In this document: piece after piece, positions 43,017 to 51,630 of the stretch
How positions within the stretch are numbered: the first letter of the stretch is position 1
How the letters are laid out: each line of letters begins with the position of its first letter
Origin: Bacteroidales bacterium
GTDB taxonomy: Bacteria; Bacteroidota; Bacteroidia; Bacteroidales; F082
Direction: 5' to 3'
Length of the DNA stretch: 64,000 nt
Assembly (NCBI GenBank): GCA_030683155.1
Contig: JAUXMV010000107.1
Span: 25,821-89,820, forward strand
Notes under the pieces: model-generated
What the model saw: only the letters and a program-made list of their open reading frames with translations
Database searches by the model: none
Told to the model about the DNA's origin: nothing
Program-made: the position numbers and the translations under genes

Positions 43017-44450
43017 TTAATAATTAGTGTGATGCGCAACAATTAATACAAGTCCGCCAACAACAGATAACATAAGAAACAGAGGCCAGTAAAACTTGAA
43101 CCATTTTTCATAAGGAACTCCGGCAATAGCAATGCAAGCCATTAAAACCCCATTTGTTGGTATGATGCTATTGGAAAAGCCATCGCCGAAAACAAAAGCC
43201 AAAACGGCTGTTTGACGCGATATTCCCAATAAATCAGACAAGGGTACAATAAGTGGCATTGAAACAAGTGCCTGGCCGGATGCCGAGGGGATGAGAAAGT
43301 TAAATATGCTTTGAAAAGTGTAAATTCCAACCACAGCCATTGACTGGCTCATATTGCTCAATAATTCTGCGGTATGAAAAAGCATGGTGTCAATGATCTG
43401 ACCTTCCACCAGCACAACCTGAATTCCTCTTGCAAAACCAACAATAAGCGCCGGCACAAGCATTCCTTCCAGGCCGGTTACAAAAGCTTTCATTGATTCG
43501 TCGCCCGACATTCTGCTTATTAAAATAGTGCACAATCCAACTGTGAAAAATCCTCCGGTCATTTCAATCAGGCCCCATCCCATGGTTTGTACTGCAAATA
43601 AAATGGCAGCGAAAAGTACAAATGCTGTAAACGCGATAAATATGTGTTTTTTCGTTATTGCAGCCCCATTCAAAGAAATTGAACCATCAAGAACAAATGG
43701 GTCATCAGCCATTATGGACTTTCTTGGGTCTTTTTTTACCCTTTTACCATAGGCCATCAGAAAGAAAAACCCAATCATTGTGCAAACCACAAAGGAAATA
43801 ATCCTTAATCCCATGCCACTTCCGAGTGGCAATTCTGCCACAGATTGGGCTATTTGCAGGTTAAACGGATTGGTGATTGCAGTGGCCCAACCAATATCAC
43901 CCCCCACGATAAAAATAGCGACGCCAAAAATCCGGTCATAACCCAATTGCTTTGAAATGAGGAGTAAAACAGGAATCAACGGAATAAATTCTGCGCCCAT
44001 TCCCAAAAAAGTCGCTGAGAATGCGAAGGCAAAATATAGAATAAAAACCAGTAATACAGGTTTATGGCTAAATCTTTTGAGCAGCCTCGAGATAAACACA
44101 TCTATCGTACCCGTATGTTTGATGATATTCACTACTGCGCCTATCATCAGGACGAAAAAAACCAAAGCGGCAGCTTCGTTCAGGCCCTTGGGAATCGCTG
44201 TAAATAATCCCAGTACACTTGTTGGAGAGGCAAAACCATTGGCTTCCTCACCCAAAAGTACACCCTGTACAGAAATTTTCTTAGGGATCTCCTTATAGGT
44301 TCCTGTAACAACAAGGGTTTGTTCAATATTCCCTGTTTTTTTTATCACACGCTCAAACATTCCTGAAGGAATGATATAGGTCATCACCCCCGAAAAAAGT
44401 ATGATAGCTGAGAGAAAAATAAAAACATGAGGGATTTTAAGGTTTTTCAT
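43017..44450 (-). CDS. YfcC family transporter
   Basis: This 477-residue inner-membrane protein has twelve or so helices. Family marks include the N-terminal FSGVMTYIIPSGMFER, a re-entrant-type GMGAEFIPLIPVLLLIS, GWATAITNPFNLQIAQS and the late SASGQALVSMPLIVPLSDLLG and FGDGFSNSIIPTNGVLM. YfcC proteins belong to the ion-transporter superfamily related to arginine/ornithine exchangers and C4-dicarboxylate carriers. Substrate specificity cannot be read from sequence, though a short peptide or basic amino acid is plausible. It begins 23 bp upstream of the DUF418 gene, so the two may form a unit. Confidence 0.9.
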   Translation of the reverse strand: MKNLKIPHVFIFLSAIILFSGVMTYIIPSGMFERVIKKTGNIEQTLVVTGTYKEIPKKISVQGVLLGEEANGFASPTSVLGLFTAIPKGLNEAAALVFFVLMIGAVVNIIKHTGTIDVFISRLLKRFSHKPVLLVFILYFAFAFSATFLGMGAEFIPLIPVLLLISKQLGYDRIFGVAIFIVGGDIGWATAITNPFNLQIAQSVAELPLGSGMGLRIISFVVCTMIGFFFLMAYGKRVKKDPRKSIMADDPFVLDGSISLNGAAITKKHIFIAFTAFVLFAAILFAVQTMGWGLIEMTGGFFTVGLCTILISRMSGDESMKAFVTGLEGMLVPALIVGFARGIQVVLVEGQIIDTMLFHTAELLSNMSQSMAVVGIYTFQSIFNFLIPSASGQALVSMPLIVPLSDLLGISRQTAVLAFVFGDGFSNSIIPTNGVLMACIAIAGVPYEKWFKFYWPLFLMLSVVGGLVLIVAHHTNY

Positions 44451-44521
44451 TATTCAAGAGTTGGTTAAATTTTAAGTCAATTATATTCTAGCTGCAAGGT
44501 TTTAAGTTTCAGAATTGACCG

Positions 44522-44959
44522 CTATCCGTTTACCCACTGTTCAAAGCTTTTATTGGCTTCGCCGTCAGGGTATGTCCAGTCAGGTTTTAGCTTTAAGCCT
44601 TTTTCTTTTCTCCAGATAAAATCCATAGCATCAGATATATCAATAATATTTTGAATTTTGATGAGCAGAAGTACATTGTTTTCTAATTCTACTTTTCCGA
44701 TGGCAGATGCAATGTTTTGTGCAAGGAGCGCATTGAAGATAACTTCAGCCTGACGCTGATCGTAAGTAGCCCAAACTATTCCGTGGTTACCGGAAAGTAG
44801 GTCTTTTTCATCCAAATTGACATCAAGATCAAAGGGAATTCCCTGTGGCAGGTCGGGTATGCTTTTATTGCTCAACAACTTCCACGAAATAGAAATACCC
44901 GGATGGAGTATTATTTCTCCATCCGGATTGAATATCCCTATTTTATTGATCAGTTTCAA
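44522..44959 (-). CDS. hypothetical cytosolic protein
   Basis: This 145-residue soluble protein has no signal peptide. I do not recognise a named family. It has an N-terminal beta-rich part and a helical middle (WATYDQRQAEVIFNALLAQN), and it closes with a conserved-looking KLKPDWTYPDGEANKSFEQW segment that I associate with small uncharacterised Bacteroidota proteins. It lies 3 bp downstream of a NTF2-like lipoprotein gene, so the pair is almost certainly co-transcribed. Confidence 0.7.
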   Translation of the reverse strand: MKLINKIGIFNPDGEIILHPGISISWKLLSNKSIPDLPQGIPFDLDVNLDEKDLLSGNHGIVWATYDQRQAEVIFNALLAQNIASAIGKVELENNVLLLIKIQNIIDISDAMDFIWRKEKGLKLKPDWTYPDGEANKSFEQWVNG

Positions 44960-44962
44960 GTT

Positions 44963-45463
44963 TTAAGGTGTTGGAGATTCCAGTTTGGCAAGTGCAAGGG
45001 CAATAGCTGAATTGTTCCAGTAGCCATGCTCTGCCACGATCATTTGATTTATAAATCTCTGCGTAATGTGCAATGGGATCTCAAATTCTTCACCTGTTGC
45101 TTTGAGAGTGCCTTTCCAAAGACCCCAGTAATTGACCCAGGTCTCGCCTTCGTCGGTAACAACCATCTCAAAGAAATCTTCAGCAGCTACATAACTCATC
45201 GAGATGAAAAGTTCATGATCATTCTTGTAATCTGTGATTGCAGCATCAATGGAGATGCCTTTGGTTTCGGGAACGTTATTCAGCACTTTTGCAGTGTCGG
45301 CATAAAGTACTTTCAGGGCTTCCCAATTTCCATCCGTATAATATTTAAGTGTGAGTTTCGTGACTTCAATTTCAGGTGAAGCCGAGAAATAGCGATCCGG
45401 TTTTTCAGCACTGCAAGATGAAAAGAGTGCGAAAGCGAACAAAAAATAAATAATCTTTTTCAT
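44963..45463 (-). CDS. SnoaL/NTF2-like lipoprotein
   Basis: This 166-residue protein has a lipobox FSSC (Cys17) and a SnoaL-like fold: VTKLTLKYYTDGNWEALKVL at the first helix, ITDYKNDHELFISMSYVA in the core, and EIPLHITQRFINQMIVAEHG near the end. Such proteins are small cone-shaped ligand-binding or enzyme folds. Lipidation places it in the envelope. It sits 38 bp downstream of a secreted alpha/beta-barrel protein and 3 bp upstream of a hypothetical gene. Confidence 0.78.
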   Translation of the reverse strand: MKKIIYFLFAFALFSSCSAEKPDRYFSASPEIEVTKLTLKYYTDGNWEALKVLYADTAKVLNNVPETKGISIDAAITDYKNDHELFISMSYVAAEDFFEMVVTDEGETWVNYWGLWKGTLKATGEEFEIPLHITQRFINQMIVAEHGYWNNSAIALALAKLESPTP

Positions 45464-45501
45464 GAAAAAGTGAATTAAATATTAGTGAATCAATTAAAAA
45501 T

Positions 45502-46272
45502 TTACTTCGTTGCCGGATTATGACTCAGGTCTTTCTCGCGACGCAATAAGTATGACCATGAATCTTTAATTGACTCACGGAATTCGGCCTGTAGCTGATC
45601 TCTTTTTTCTTTGCCGTTCGCCTTTTCATAGATATTCCAAACATTTTCACTTTCCACATCTAATGCGGCAAAGTTTGCGAAAGGTGTAGCAACGAAAAAG
45701 TCAGCTGCATCTTTGCTGCCACCCATATAGCTGTACCAATAGCCACGTGATGAACCTTCAGCCTTCTTTGTGGTCTCAGTTACCTCTTTAACTATTTCTC
45801 TGAATTTCGTACCGTTGTTTACCTGCCATGAGGTTACCCATAATACCATATCAGTATTTGGATAGGCTTTACTGACTTCCGGCATAAATCTGGCGAAATT
45901 GCTTTCTGAGGATTCAATGTGAGGATTAATAAGCTCTCTGCCAATGTCGCGACATTTTTTTCCGGATTCATCGGTTTTATCCATTTCTGCCCAGTTGGCC
46001 ATTCTTGAAGTTAAAATGTAAACATTTCCTTCGCCATTTACCCTGTTCCACATATTCCATGTCCAATCGCCTTTGTTTTCGATGTAACATGCTTTCCAGG
46101 CTTTTATTCCTTCACGGAATTGCACGTCATGACCACCTTTAATAGTGAATTCTGTCATCGAAAGAATGAACCCTTTTTCGGTTTCCTGCGCCTGAGCACC
46201 GGTGCTCAACAGTGTTGAAACTGCAAAAATCATTAAAGCGAAATTTGCACTGAGTAATCTGATAGTTTTCAT
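45502..46272 (-). CDS. secreted hypothetical protein, ABM-like fold
   Basis: This 256-residue protein has a signal peptide ending near QAQE (residue 30). The mature part seems to contain two copies of a ferredoxin-like alpha/beta segment (about 35-130 and 140-235). The second has TDMVLWVTSWQVNNGTKFRE and YSYMGGSKDAADFFVATPF, resembling antibiotic-biosynthesis-monooxygenase-like dimeric barrels. No catalytic residues are evident. It opens the run of genes leading to the YfcC transporter, with a candidate -7 element upstream. Confidence 0.65.
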   Translation of the reverse strand: MKTIRLLSANFALMIFAVSTLLSTGAQAQETEKGFILSMTEFTIKGGHDVQFREGIKAWKACYIENKGDWTWNMWNRVNGEGNVYILTSRMANWAEMDKTDESGKKCRDIGRELINPHIESSESNFARFMPEVSKAYPNTDMVLWVTSWQVNNGTKFREIVKEVTETTKKAEGSSRGYWYSYMGGSKDAADFFVATPFANFAALDVESENVWNIYEKANGKEKRDQLQAEFRESIKDSWSYLLRREKDLSHNPATK

Positions 46273-46348
46273 AGTTTATGATATTTAATAAATGCTTACT
46301 CTTTGATTAAGGATTTTCAGCTTGCTCCTTTGTTCGAATGAACTGCGA

Positions 46349-46356
46349 CAAAAATA
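46349..46356 (-). promoter_or_regulatory. candidate -7 element (TATTTTTG)
   Basis: An exact TAnnTTTG match on the minus strand lies about 77 bp upstream of the secreted ABM-like gene, the first of the long minus-strand series. Confidence 0.35.
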
Positions 46357-46535
46357 CCTTGCCGAAATTGCAAGTGAATAGGATTTTCTTTGCAAAGTAT
46401 TGGATTTTTCTGCAAAATCAATTGAAAATCAGTGTGATGTTAAATATTTCATTTTTTAAAGTGAATGATTGCCATGAGTTGAACTGTACTTTAATAATTA
46501 TAACTCCAATCATTCATTAATATACTTTTTAGATA

Positions 46536-46543
46536 TACCTTTG
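46536..46543 (+). promoter_or_regulatory. candidate -7 element (TACCTTTG) for the toxin-antitoxin pair
   Basis: An exact TAnnTTTG match lies 18 bp before the antitoxin start codon. Confidence 0.4.
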
Positions 46544-46561
46544 TAATATAAATTAAAGCAT

Positions 46562-46792
46562 ATGAAAACAATATCATTAAAAATAGATGATTCAATTTTC
46601 GGAGAAACCGAAAAAATCCTTTCCCGAATTAATAAAACCAGAAATCGTTACATCAACGATGCTCTGGAATACTATAATAATCATCAGCGTAGAATCTTAA
46701 TTGAGAAAAAACTAAAGGTTGAATCCGAGCTAGTGAAAAATGAAACTTTAATTGTTCTCAACGAATTTGAAAAGATTGATTATGAAGATTAA
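46562..46792 (+). CDS. ribbon-helix-helix antitoxin
   Basis: This 76-residue protein has an N-terminal ribbon (KTISLKIDDSIFGETEKIL) followed by two helices (RINKTRNRYINDALEYYNNH) typical of MetJ/Arc DNA-binding dimers. The acidic, flexible C-terminal tail (VLNEFEKIDYED) is the usual toxin-wrapping segment. It overlaps the toxin gene by 11 bp, the classic arrangement. It should repress its own operon and neutralise the toxin. Confidence 0.88.
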   Translation: MKTISLKIDDSIFGETEKILSRINKTRNRYINDALEYYNNHQRRILIEKKLKVESELVKNETLIVLNEFEKIDYED

Positions 46793-47129
46793 ACAATTCG
46801 AAGTCTGGATTGCTGATCTTAATCCTCAAATCGGAACTGAACCGGGAAAAACTCGTCCTGTACTGATCATTCAGACAGATCTGCTTAATAAGATTCCACA
46901 TCCTTCAACAATAGTCTGTCCGATTACCACAAAGATTGAGAAAGAGGCTGATATTTTGAGAGTACATCTCAAAAAAGGAATGGCCAATTTATCAGAGAAT
47001 TGTGATATTATGATCGATCAGATTCGAGCAATTGATAATGCACGGTTGATTAAAAAAGTTGGAGATATTCCATCAGACTTGAAAGAAATAATAAAAGAAA
47101 ACATAAGAATAACTTTGGACATGGAATAG
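46782..47129 (+). CDS. PemK/MazF family endoribonuclease toxin
   Basis: This 115-residue protein has the MazF/PemK opening KQFEVWIADLNPQIGTEPGKTRPVLII, including the conserved Gly-Thr-Glu-x-Gly-Lys-x-Arg-Pro-Val run. STIVCPITTKI and DIMIDQIRAIDNARLIKKVG follow, carrying the substrate-binding and catalytic residues. MazF toxins cut mRNA at short sequences. The ATG at 46782 is preferred over an upstream non-ATG extension because the family begins just before this motif and this start overlaps the antitoxin by 11 bp. Confidence 0.92.
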   Translation: MKIKQFEVWIADLNPQIGTEPGKTRPVLIIQTDLLNKIPHPSTIVCPITTKIEKEADILRVHLKKGMANLSENCDIMIDQIRAIDNARLIKKVGDIPSDLKEIIKENIRITLDME

Positions 47130-47200
47130 CACAACGGCACCAAACACCAACCTTGCCTGGCCATTAACGATAAGTAAAATAGGAGTAAAATAATTGATTT

Positions 47201-50200
47201 CTAGTTCGTGTCAATGTAGTCAGTAGGAGTGCATCCAAATTGTTTTTTGAAGGCCCTGGAGAAATATGCATTATCAGTGAAGCCCACATTGTAACAAATT
47301 TCGGAAACCGAGCCTGCCTTTTGCTTCAGTAAGTCTGCTGCTTTTTGTAAGCGGTAAGAACGGATCAGCTGTCCCGGAGGTTGATCAACTAAAGCATTGA
47401 GTTTGCGATTGAGCTGGGTGATACTCATGTTTACATTTTTTGCAATCATTTCGACGGAGAATTGTTCATCTCCGAAATTTGACTCGATTGTTCGAATGAC
47501 TTTCTCCAAAAATTCCTGATCAGCCGAAACAACACTAACCTCCGAGGGTTTGATGATCATAGATTTACTGAATTGTTTTTTTAGTTGAATGCGCTGATGA
47601 AGAAGGTTTAGGACGGTTGCTTTCAATTCTTTTGCGCTGAAAGGCTTCGTAAGATAGGCGTCGACACCAGATTCGAGGCCTGAAATTTTATCATCGAGGC
47701 TACTCTTTGCCGTTAGCATTATCAAGGGGATATGGCTTGTTTTTTCGTCTTTTCTGATTTCTTTGCAGAATTCGTATCCATCCATTTTTGGCATCATGAC
47801 ATCAGAAATGATAAGGTCCGGAACCTTTTCCTGCGCCATTTTTAGGCCCTGCATACCATGTTGAGCTTCAAATGTAAGGTAATCACCTTCAATTTGTTCA
47901 CGAATATAGGCGCGCACATCATCGTTGTCCTCCACAATAAGGATGATTTTTTTATCTCCTACCAAATTCAGGTTTTCAGAAACGTTAATTTCCAAAGTGT
48001 CCTTTTCATCAAAATTGGTATTTCCTTCATCAGATTGAATTTCCAGTGACACATTTTCTGAATTCAAATTTTTAAACTGACTTGTCTTCTCAAAGGGAAG
48101 CGTCACAATAAATTCAGACCCAACACCAATCTTACTGTGTACCTTGATTTTGCCTTTATGCAAAAGAATCAGCTCTTTAGCAAGCGCGAGACCAATTCCG
48201 GTTCCTTCATGCTCGCGTGTATTTGAGCCATCCACCTGATAAAACCGATCAAAAATGTTATTCAGTTTGTCGTCCGGAATACCACAGCCGGTGTCTTTTA
48301 CGCTTATTTCGATTGTATCATCTAAAATGCAAATCACAACTTTTATTTCTCCGTTCCCGGAGGTAAATTTAAAAGCATTGGATATCAGGTTGTAAAAGAC
48401 CTTTTCCATTTTATCTGTATCAAAAAACACAAATAACTTTTCAGAAACAGTTTCAAACTTAATTGCAATGTTTTTATCTTTTGCTATTGATTCGAATGAG
48501 AAGAAAAGATTTTTGAGAAATGATACAATGTTATTGTTTTCGGCATATAATTCCATGCTGCCTGCTTCCAGTTTTGACAAATCGAGTAATTCATTGATCA
48601 GTTTGAGCAACCTTCTTGAATTGCGATTGGCAACCTGAAGTTTCCCTTTTTCCTTATTGTCAATGCCTGAGGACATTACACTTTCAATCTGCCCGAGAAT
48701 TAAGGTAAGCGGGGTGCGGAATTCATGGGAAATATTGGTATAAAACGTTGATTTCATCTGATCGAGGTTCTGCAGAAAATCGCTTTTTACCTTTTCAAGT
48801 TTCAGCTGATTGCGCAGACGGATTCTATTCATCTCATATCGCCTGATACCAAAAAGAATCAGAAGAAAGGCCATTACATAACCGAGAATTGCCCACCATG
48901 TTAACCACCAGGGTGGAAGGATTTCGAAACTATAAGAAATGGGATCGCTCCAGACACCATCATTGCTTTTAGCCTTCAGCATAAATGTGTATTTTCCTTG
49001 GGGAAGATTCCGATAATCTGCAGTCGGATTTTTACTCACTACACTCCAATGATTGTCAAAACCATCAAGCATATATTGATACTGAACCAAAAATGGTCTT
49101 GTTGTTTCGACGGCGACAAAATCAAAACTGATGGTGTTGAAAAAAAATGGCAAAACAAGGTTTTCCGGAATTGAATTGAACGGTCTGATACCTTTAAAGC
49201 CAATTGAATTGAACTTGTAGATCATTGAATCACGTTCGGAATTGCTCAGTATTCTTTCAAAGATGTTTAACTCATCCTGTATAAAATCAGGCACATTTCC
49301 TGAAGCATTAGAATCTTTGTCTTCTTTTAATTTTGCCTTTTCAAGACTATGCCAACTGATTTTTTCATCGTTGATTCTGATCTTTTGGAGAAAGACTTTT
49401 GGTGCATTTGCCGATTTTTTAACTTTATTGTAGTCAAAGCGCACCAGCTTATCGCCTGTTCCCAACCAGACAAAACCACGACTATCCAAATGCATGCTGT
49501 AGTTATTGCTGACATCTTTGATCGGATACCCAGTTTTTTGATTGAAAACTTCAATACCATTTCTGGCTACTTCAGTTCCAATTCCCAAGCCTCCTTTAAG
49601 CACTGTCAATCCCTTACTTGTTCCAATCAAAATATTTCCTTCCTTATCCTCGAGGATGCCATAAACCACATCATTGGCAAGTCCATTGGAAGAATTGAAA
49701 TTTTCGAAAATGTTTTCACCTGACAGAGTCCAATTGCTTTTTGCCATTTCCTCCAGCTTACTTTTTCGGATTATTGAAACGCCACCACCCCAGCCTCCGA
49801 TCAAAAGATTGCCGGATCGGTCCTGGGTAACAATCGATAATTTGTTGTCGGGAAGCCCTTGTTCTTTTGTGAAATTGATGAATTTTTCACCCTCAAACCG
49901 GCCTAATCCGCCCCTTGTTGCGAGCCAAATTATTCCATTGGCTTCCTCATGAATCGACCAAACGGTGTTATGAATCAATCCATGTTCAGTTGTGTAATGC
50001 GTAAACCCTTTACCATCAAATATGCTAAGGCCCTTTTCATAGAGTCCAAGCCAGATATTCCCTTTTTGATCTTCTTTAAGACTCACAACGGTATTCCCAA
50101 TCATTCCCTGATCAGTTTTGAAAGTGGTGATTGATTTTCCATCGAAATGACTCAGTCCGTTTCCTGAACCAAACCAAAGATGTCCTTTTTTATCGATAAT

Positions 50201-51601
50201 CATTGTCAGCACATCATGATAGGTCAATCCCTGTGCAGTCGAATAATGAATGAATGCATCATTATTGGGGTTGAACTTGTCAAATTCCATTTTTGTAATG
50301 CCATTTTCCTGAACCCCAAACCACAAATTGCCATCATTGTCTTCAGCAATTGAAAAGACTGATTTACCGATTATTCCCTGATCTTCAGTGTATTCAAAAG
50401 TGCTAAATCCAGCAAACCTGCTTAAGCCACCTCCAATTGTTCCAAACCAAATGCTTCCTGCATCATCTTCGGTCATACTGATGACGCTGTTATTTACCAG
50501 TCCTTGTTCAGAGGTAAAATTGAGAAAAGGGGAATTATCATTTTTCAATACTGATACACCTGCCTTTGAACCAAACCAAATGCTTCCTTCGCTGTCTTCA
50601 AGAATGGAGGTGATTTTATTGCTCACGAGTCCATCATTGGTTGTATAATTTACATAGGCAACTTTTCCTTTTCTGACTTTATCAGGATCAAACCTGAAAA
50701 CGCCCTGATCAGTTCCAAACCAAATGAATCCATCGCGGTCTTCAACCATGCAGTTGACAAAAATGCCTTCCAGACCAGTCAATTTTGAATAGTCTTTGAA
50801 AAACACTTTTCCATCGATTTCAGCTAAAGGATCATATTTCAATACACCCAGATCAACAGAAACCCAAATGCTGCCATTTTTGTCTTCCAGGAGCGCACGG
50901 GTATATTTTCCCAAAAAACCATTCTCCTCATCGTATTGAATAAATGATCCGGTTGCAGTGTCGCTACTTTCAGGCGAATACCTGCATAGACCCTTTATTG
51001 TGGTAAGCCAGATATTCCCACGGCTATCTTCAAGTGATTGAAGAACATCATTATCGGGGAGCCCATGTGCTTTAGTGAAGTTTTTAAACGATACACCATC
51101 ATAAATACTCACGCCTCCAAAAGTGCTGAACCAAATATTTCCCCAACTGTCTTCAGCGATTGAATTTATCAGATTGTGCAGTAAGCCATGAGCTGAACTG
51201 AAATTTGTAAAAGCTTTCCCATCGAACCTGCTTACTCCGTTGCCGGAAGTTCCAAACCACAAATTGCCGGTCTTGTCTTTAAATCCACATAGGATGCTGC
51301 TCAAAGCCAAACCATCGTCAGTGTTGAAGTTTTGCATGCTAACGCGAAAGTCTGCCTGACGCTTTTTTGGAGGAGTTTTTTGAGATAAATCAATAATTTT
51401 AGGAGATGGATGGTCGCTCAGAAGCTTCACCTCCGGATTGCCTTTGTCAATCACAATTGGTGCATGGATCGAATCTCTGTCGATGAATATTCGTTGAGAT
51501 ATTGGCTCAGGTACGCGGTTGCAGCCTACTACTGAAATGATCAGAATATATAACCAAAAGAGCAAATATGTTGGTTGATTCCTTTTCATCCTGTTGTTCA
51601 A
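47201..51601 (-). CDS. hybrid two-component system, predicted lipoprotein-anchored
   Basis: This 1466-residue system is like the one at 23357-27529 in layout: periplasmic regulator-propeller repeats (about 85-720) with WFGT/WFGS blades such as NIWFSTFGGVSIYDG, a Y_Y_Y domain (about 820-885) and a transmembrane helix near 895-918. The HisKA domain has its phosphoacceptor near 958 (NISHEFRTPLT); an ATPase, a receiver with Asp near 1266 (LIISDVMMPKMDG) and an AraC domain (about 1360-1466) follow. The N-terminus ends in VVGC, which fits a lipobox. If lipidated, the propeller would be tethered twice. It follows a barrel-receptor gene by 29 bp. Confidence 0.93.
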   Translation of the reverse strand: MNNRMKRNQPTYLLFWLYILIISVVGCNRVPEPISQRIFIDRDSIHAPIVIDKGNPEVKLLSDHPSPKIIDLSQKTPPKKRQADFRVSMQNFNTDDGLALSSILCGFKDKTGNLWFGTSGNGVSRFDGKAFTNFSSAHGLLHNLINSIAEDSWGNIWFSTFGGVSIYDGVSFKNFTKAHGLPDNDVLQSLEDSRGNIWLTTIKGLCRYSPESSDTATGSFIQYDEENGFLGKYTRALLEDKNGSIWVSVDLGVLKYDPLAEIDGKVFFKDYSKLTGLEGIFVNCMVEDRDGFIWFGTDQGVFRFDPDKVRKGKVAYVNYTTNDGLVSNKITSILEDSEGSIWFGSKAGVSVLKNDNSPFLNFTSEQGLVNNSVISMTEDDAGSIWFGTIGGGLSRFAGFSTFEYTEDQGIIGKSVFSIAEDNDGNLWFGVQENGITKMEFDKFNPNNDAFIHYSTAQGLTYHDVLTMIIDKKGHLWFGSGNGLSHFDGKSITTFKTDQGMIGNTVVSLKEDQKGNIWLGLYEKGLSIFDGKGFTHYTTEHGLIHNTVWSIHEEANGIIWLATRGGLGRFEGEKFINFTKEQGLPDNKLSIVTQDRSGNLLIGGWGGGVSIIRKSKLEEMAKSNWTLSGENIFENFNSSNGLANDVVYGILEDKEGNILIGTSKGLTVLKGGLGIGTEVARNGIEVFNQKTGYPIKDVSNNYSMHLDSRGFVWLGTGDKLVRFDYNKVKKSANAPKVFLQKIRINDEKISWHSLEKAKLKEDKDSNASGNVPDFIQDELNIFERILSNSERDSMIYKFNSIGFKGIRPFNSIPENLVLPFFFNTISFDFVAVETTRPFLVQYQYMLDGFDNHWSVVSKNPTADYRNLPQGKYTFMLKAKSNDGVWSDPISYSFEILPPWWLTWWAILGYVMAFLLILFGIRRYEMNRIRLRNQLKLEKVKSDFLQNLDQMKSTFYTNISHEFRTPLTLILGQIESVMSSGIDNKEKGKLQVANRNSRRLLKLINELLDLSKLEAGSMELYAENNNIVSFLKNLFFSFESIAKDKNIAIKFETVSEKLFVFFDTDKMEKVFYNLISNAFKFTSGNGEIKVVICILDDTIEISVKDTGCGIPDDKLNNIFDRFYQVDGSNTREHEGTGIGLALAKELILLHKGKIKVHSKIGVGSEFIVTLPFEKTSQFKNLNSENVSLEIQSDEGNTNFDEKDTLEINVSENLNLVGDKKIILIVEDNDDVRAYIREQIEGDYLTFEAQHGMQGLKMAQEKVPDLIISDVMMPKMDGYEFCKEIRKDEKTSHIPLIMLTAKSSLDDKISGLESGVDAYLTKPFSAKELKATVLNLLHQRIQLKKQFSKSMIIKPSEVSVVSADQEFLEKVIRTIESNFGDEQFSVEMIAKNVNMSITQLNRKLNALVDQPPGQLIRSYRLQKAADLLKQKAGSVSEICYNVGFTDNAYFSRAFKKQFGCTPTDYIDTN

Positions 51602-51630
51602 AATATATTGATTTAGGTTCTATAGTTTTA

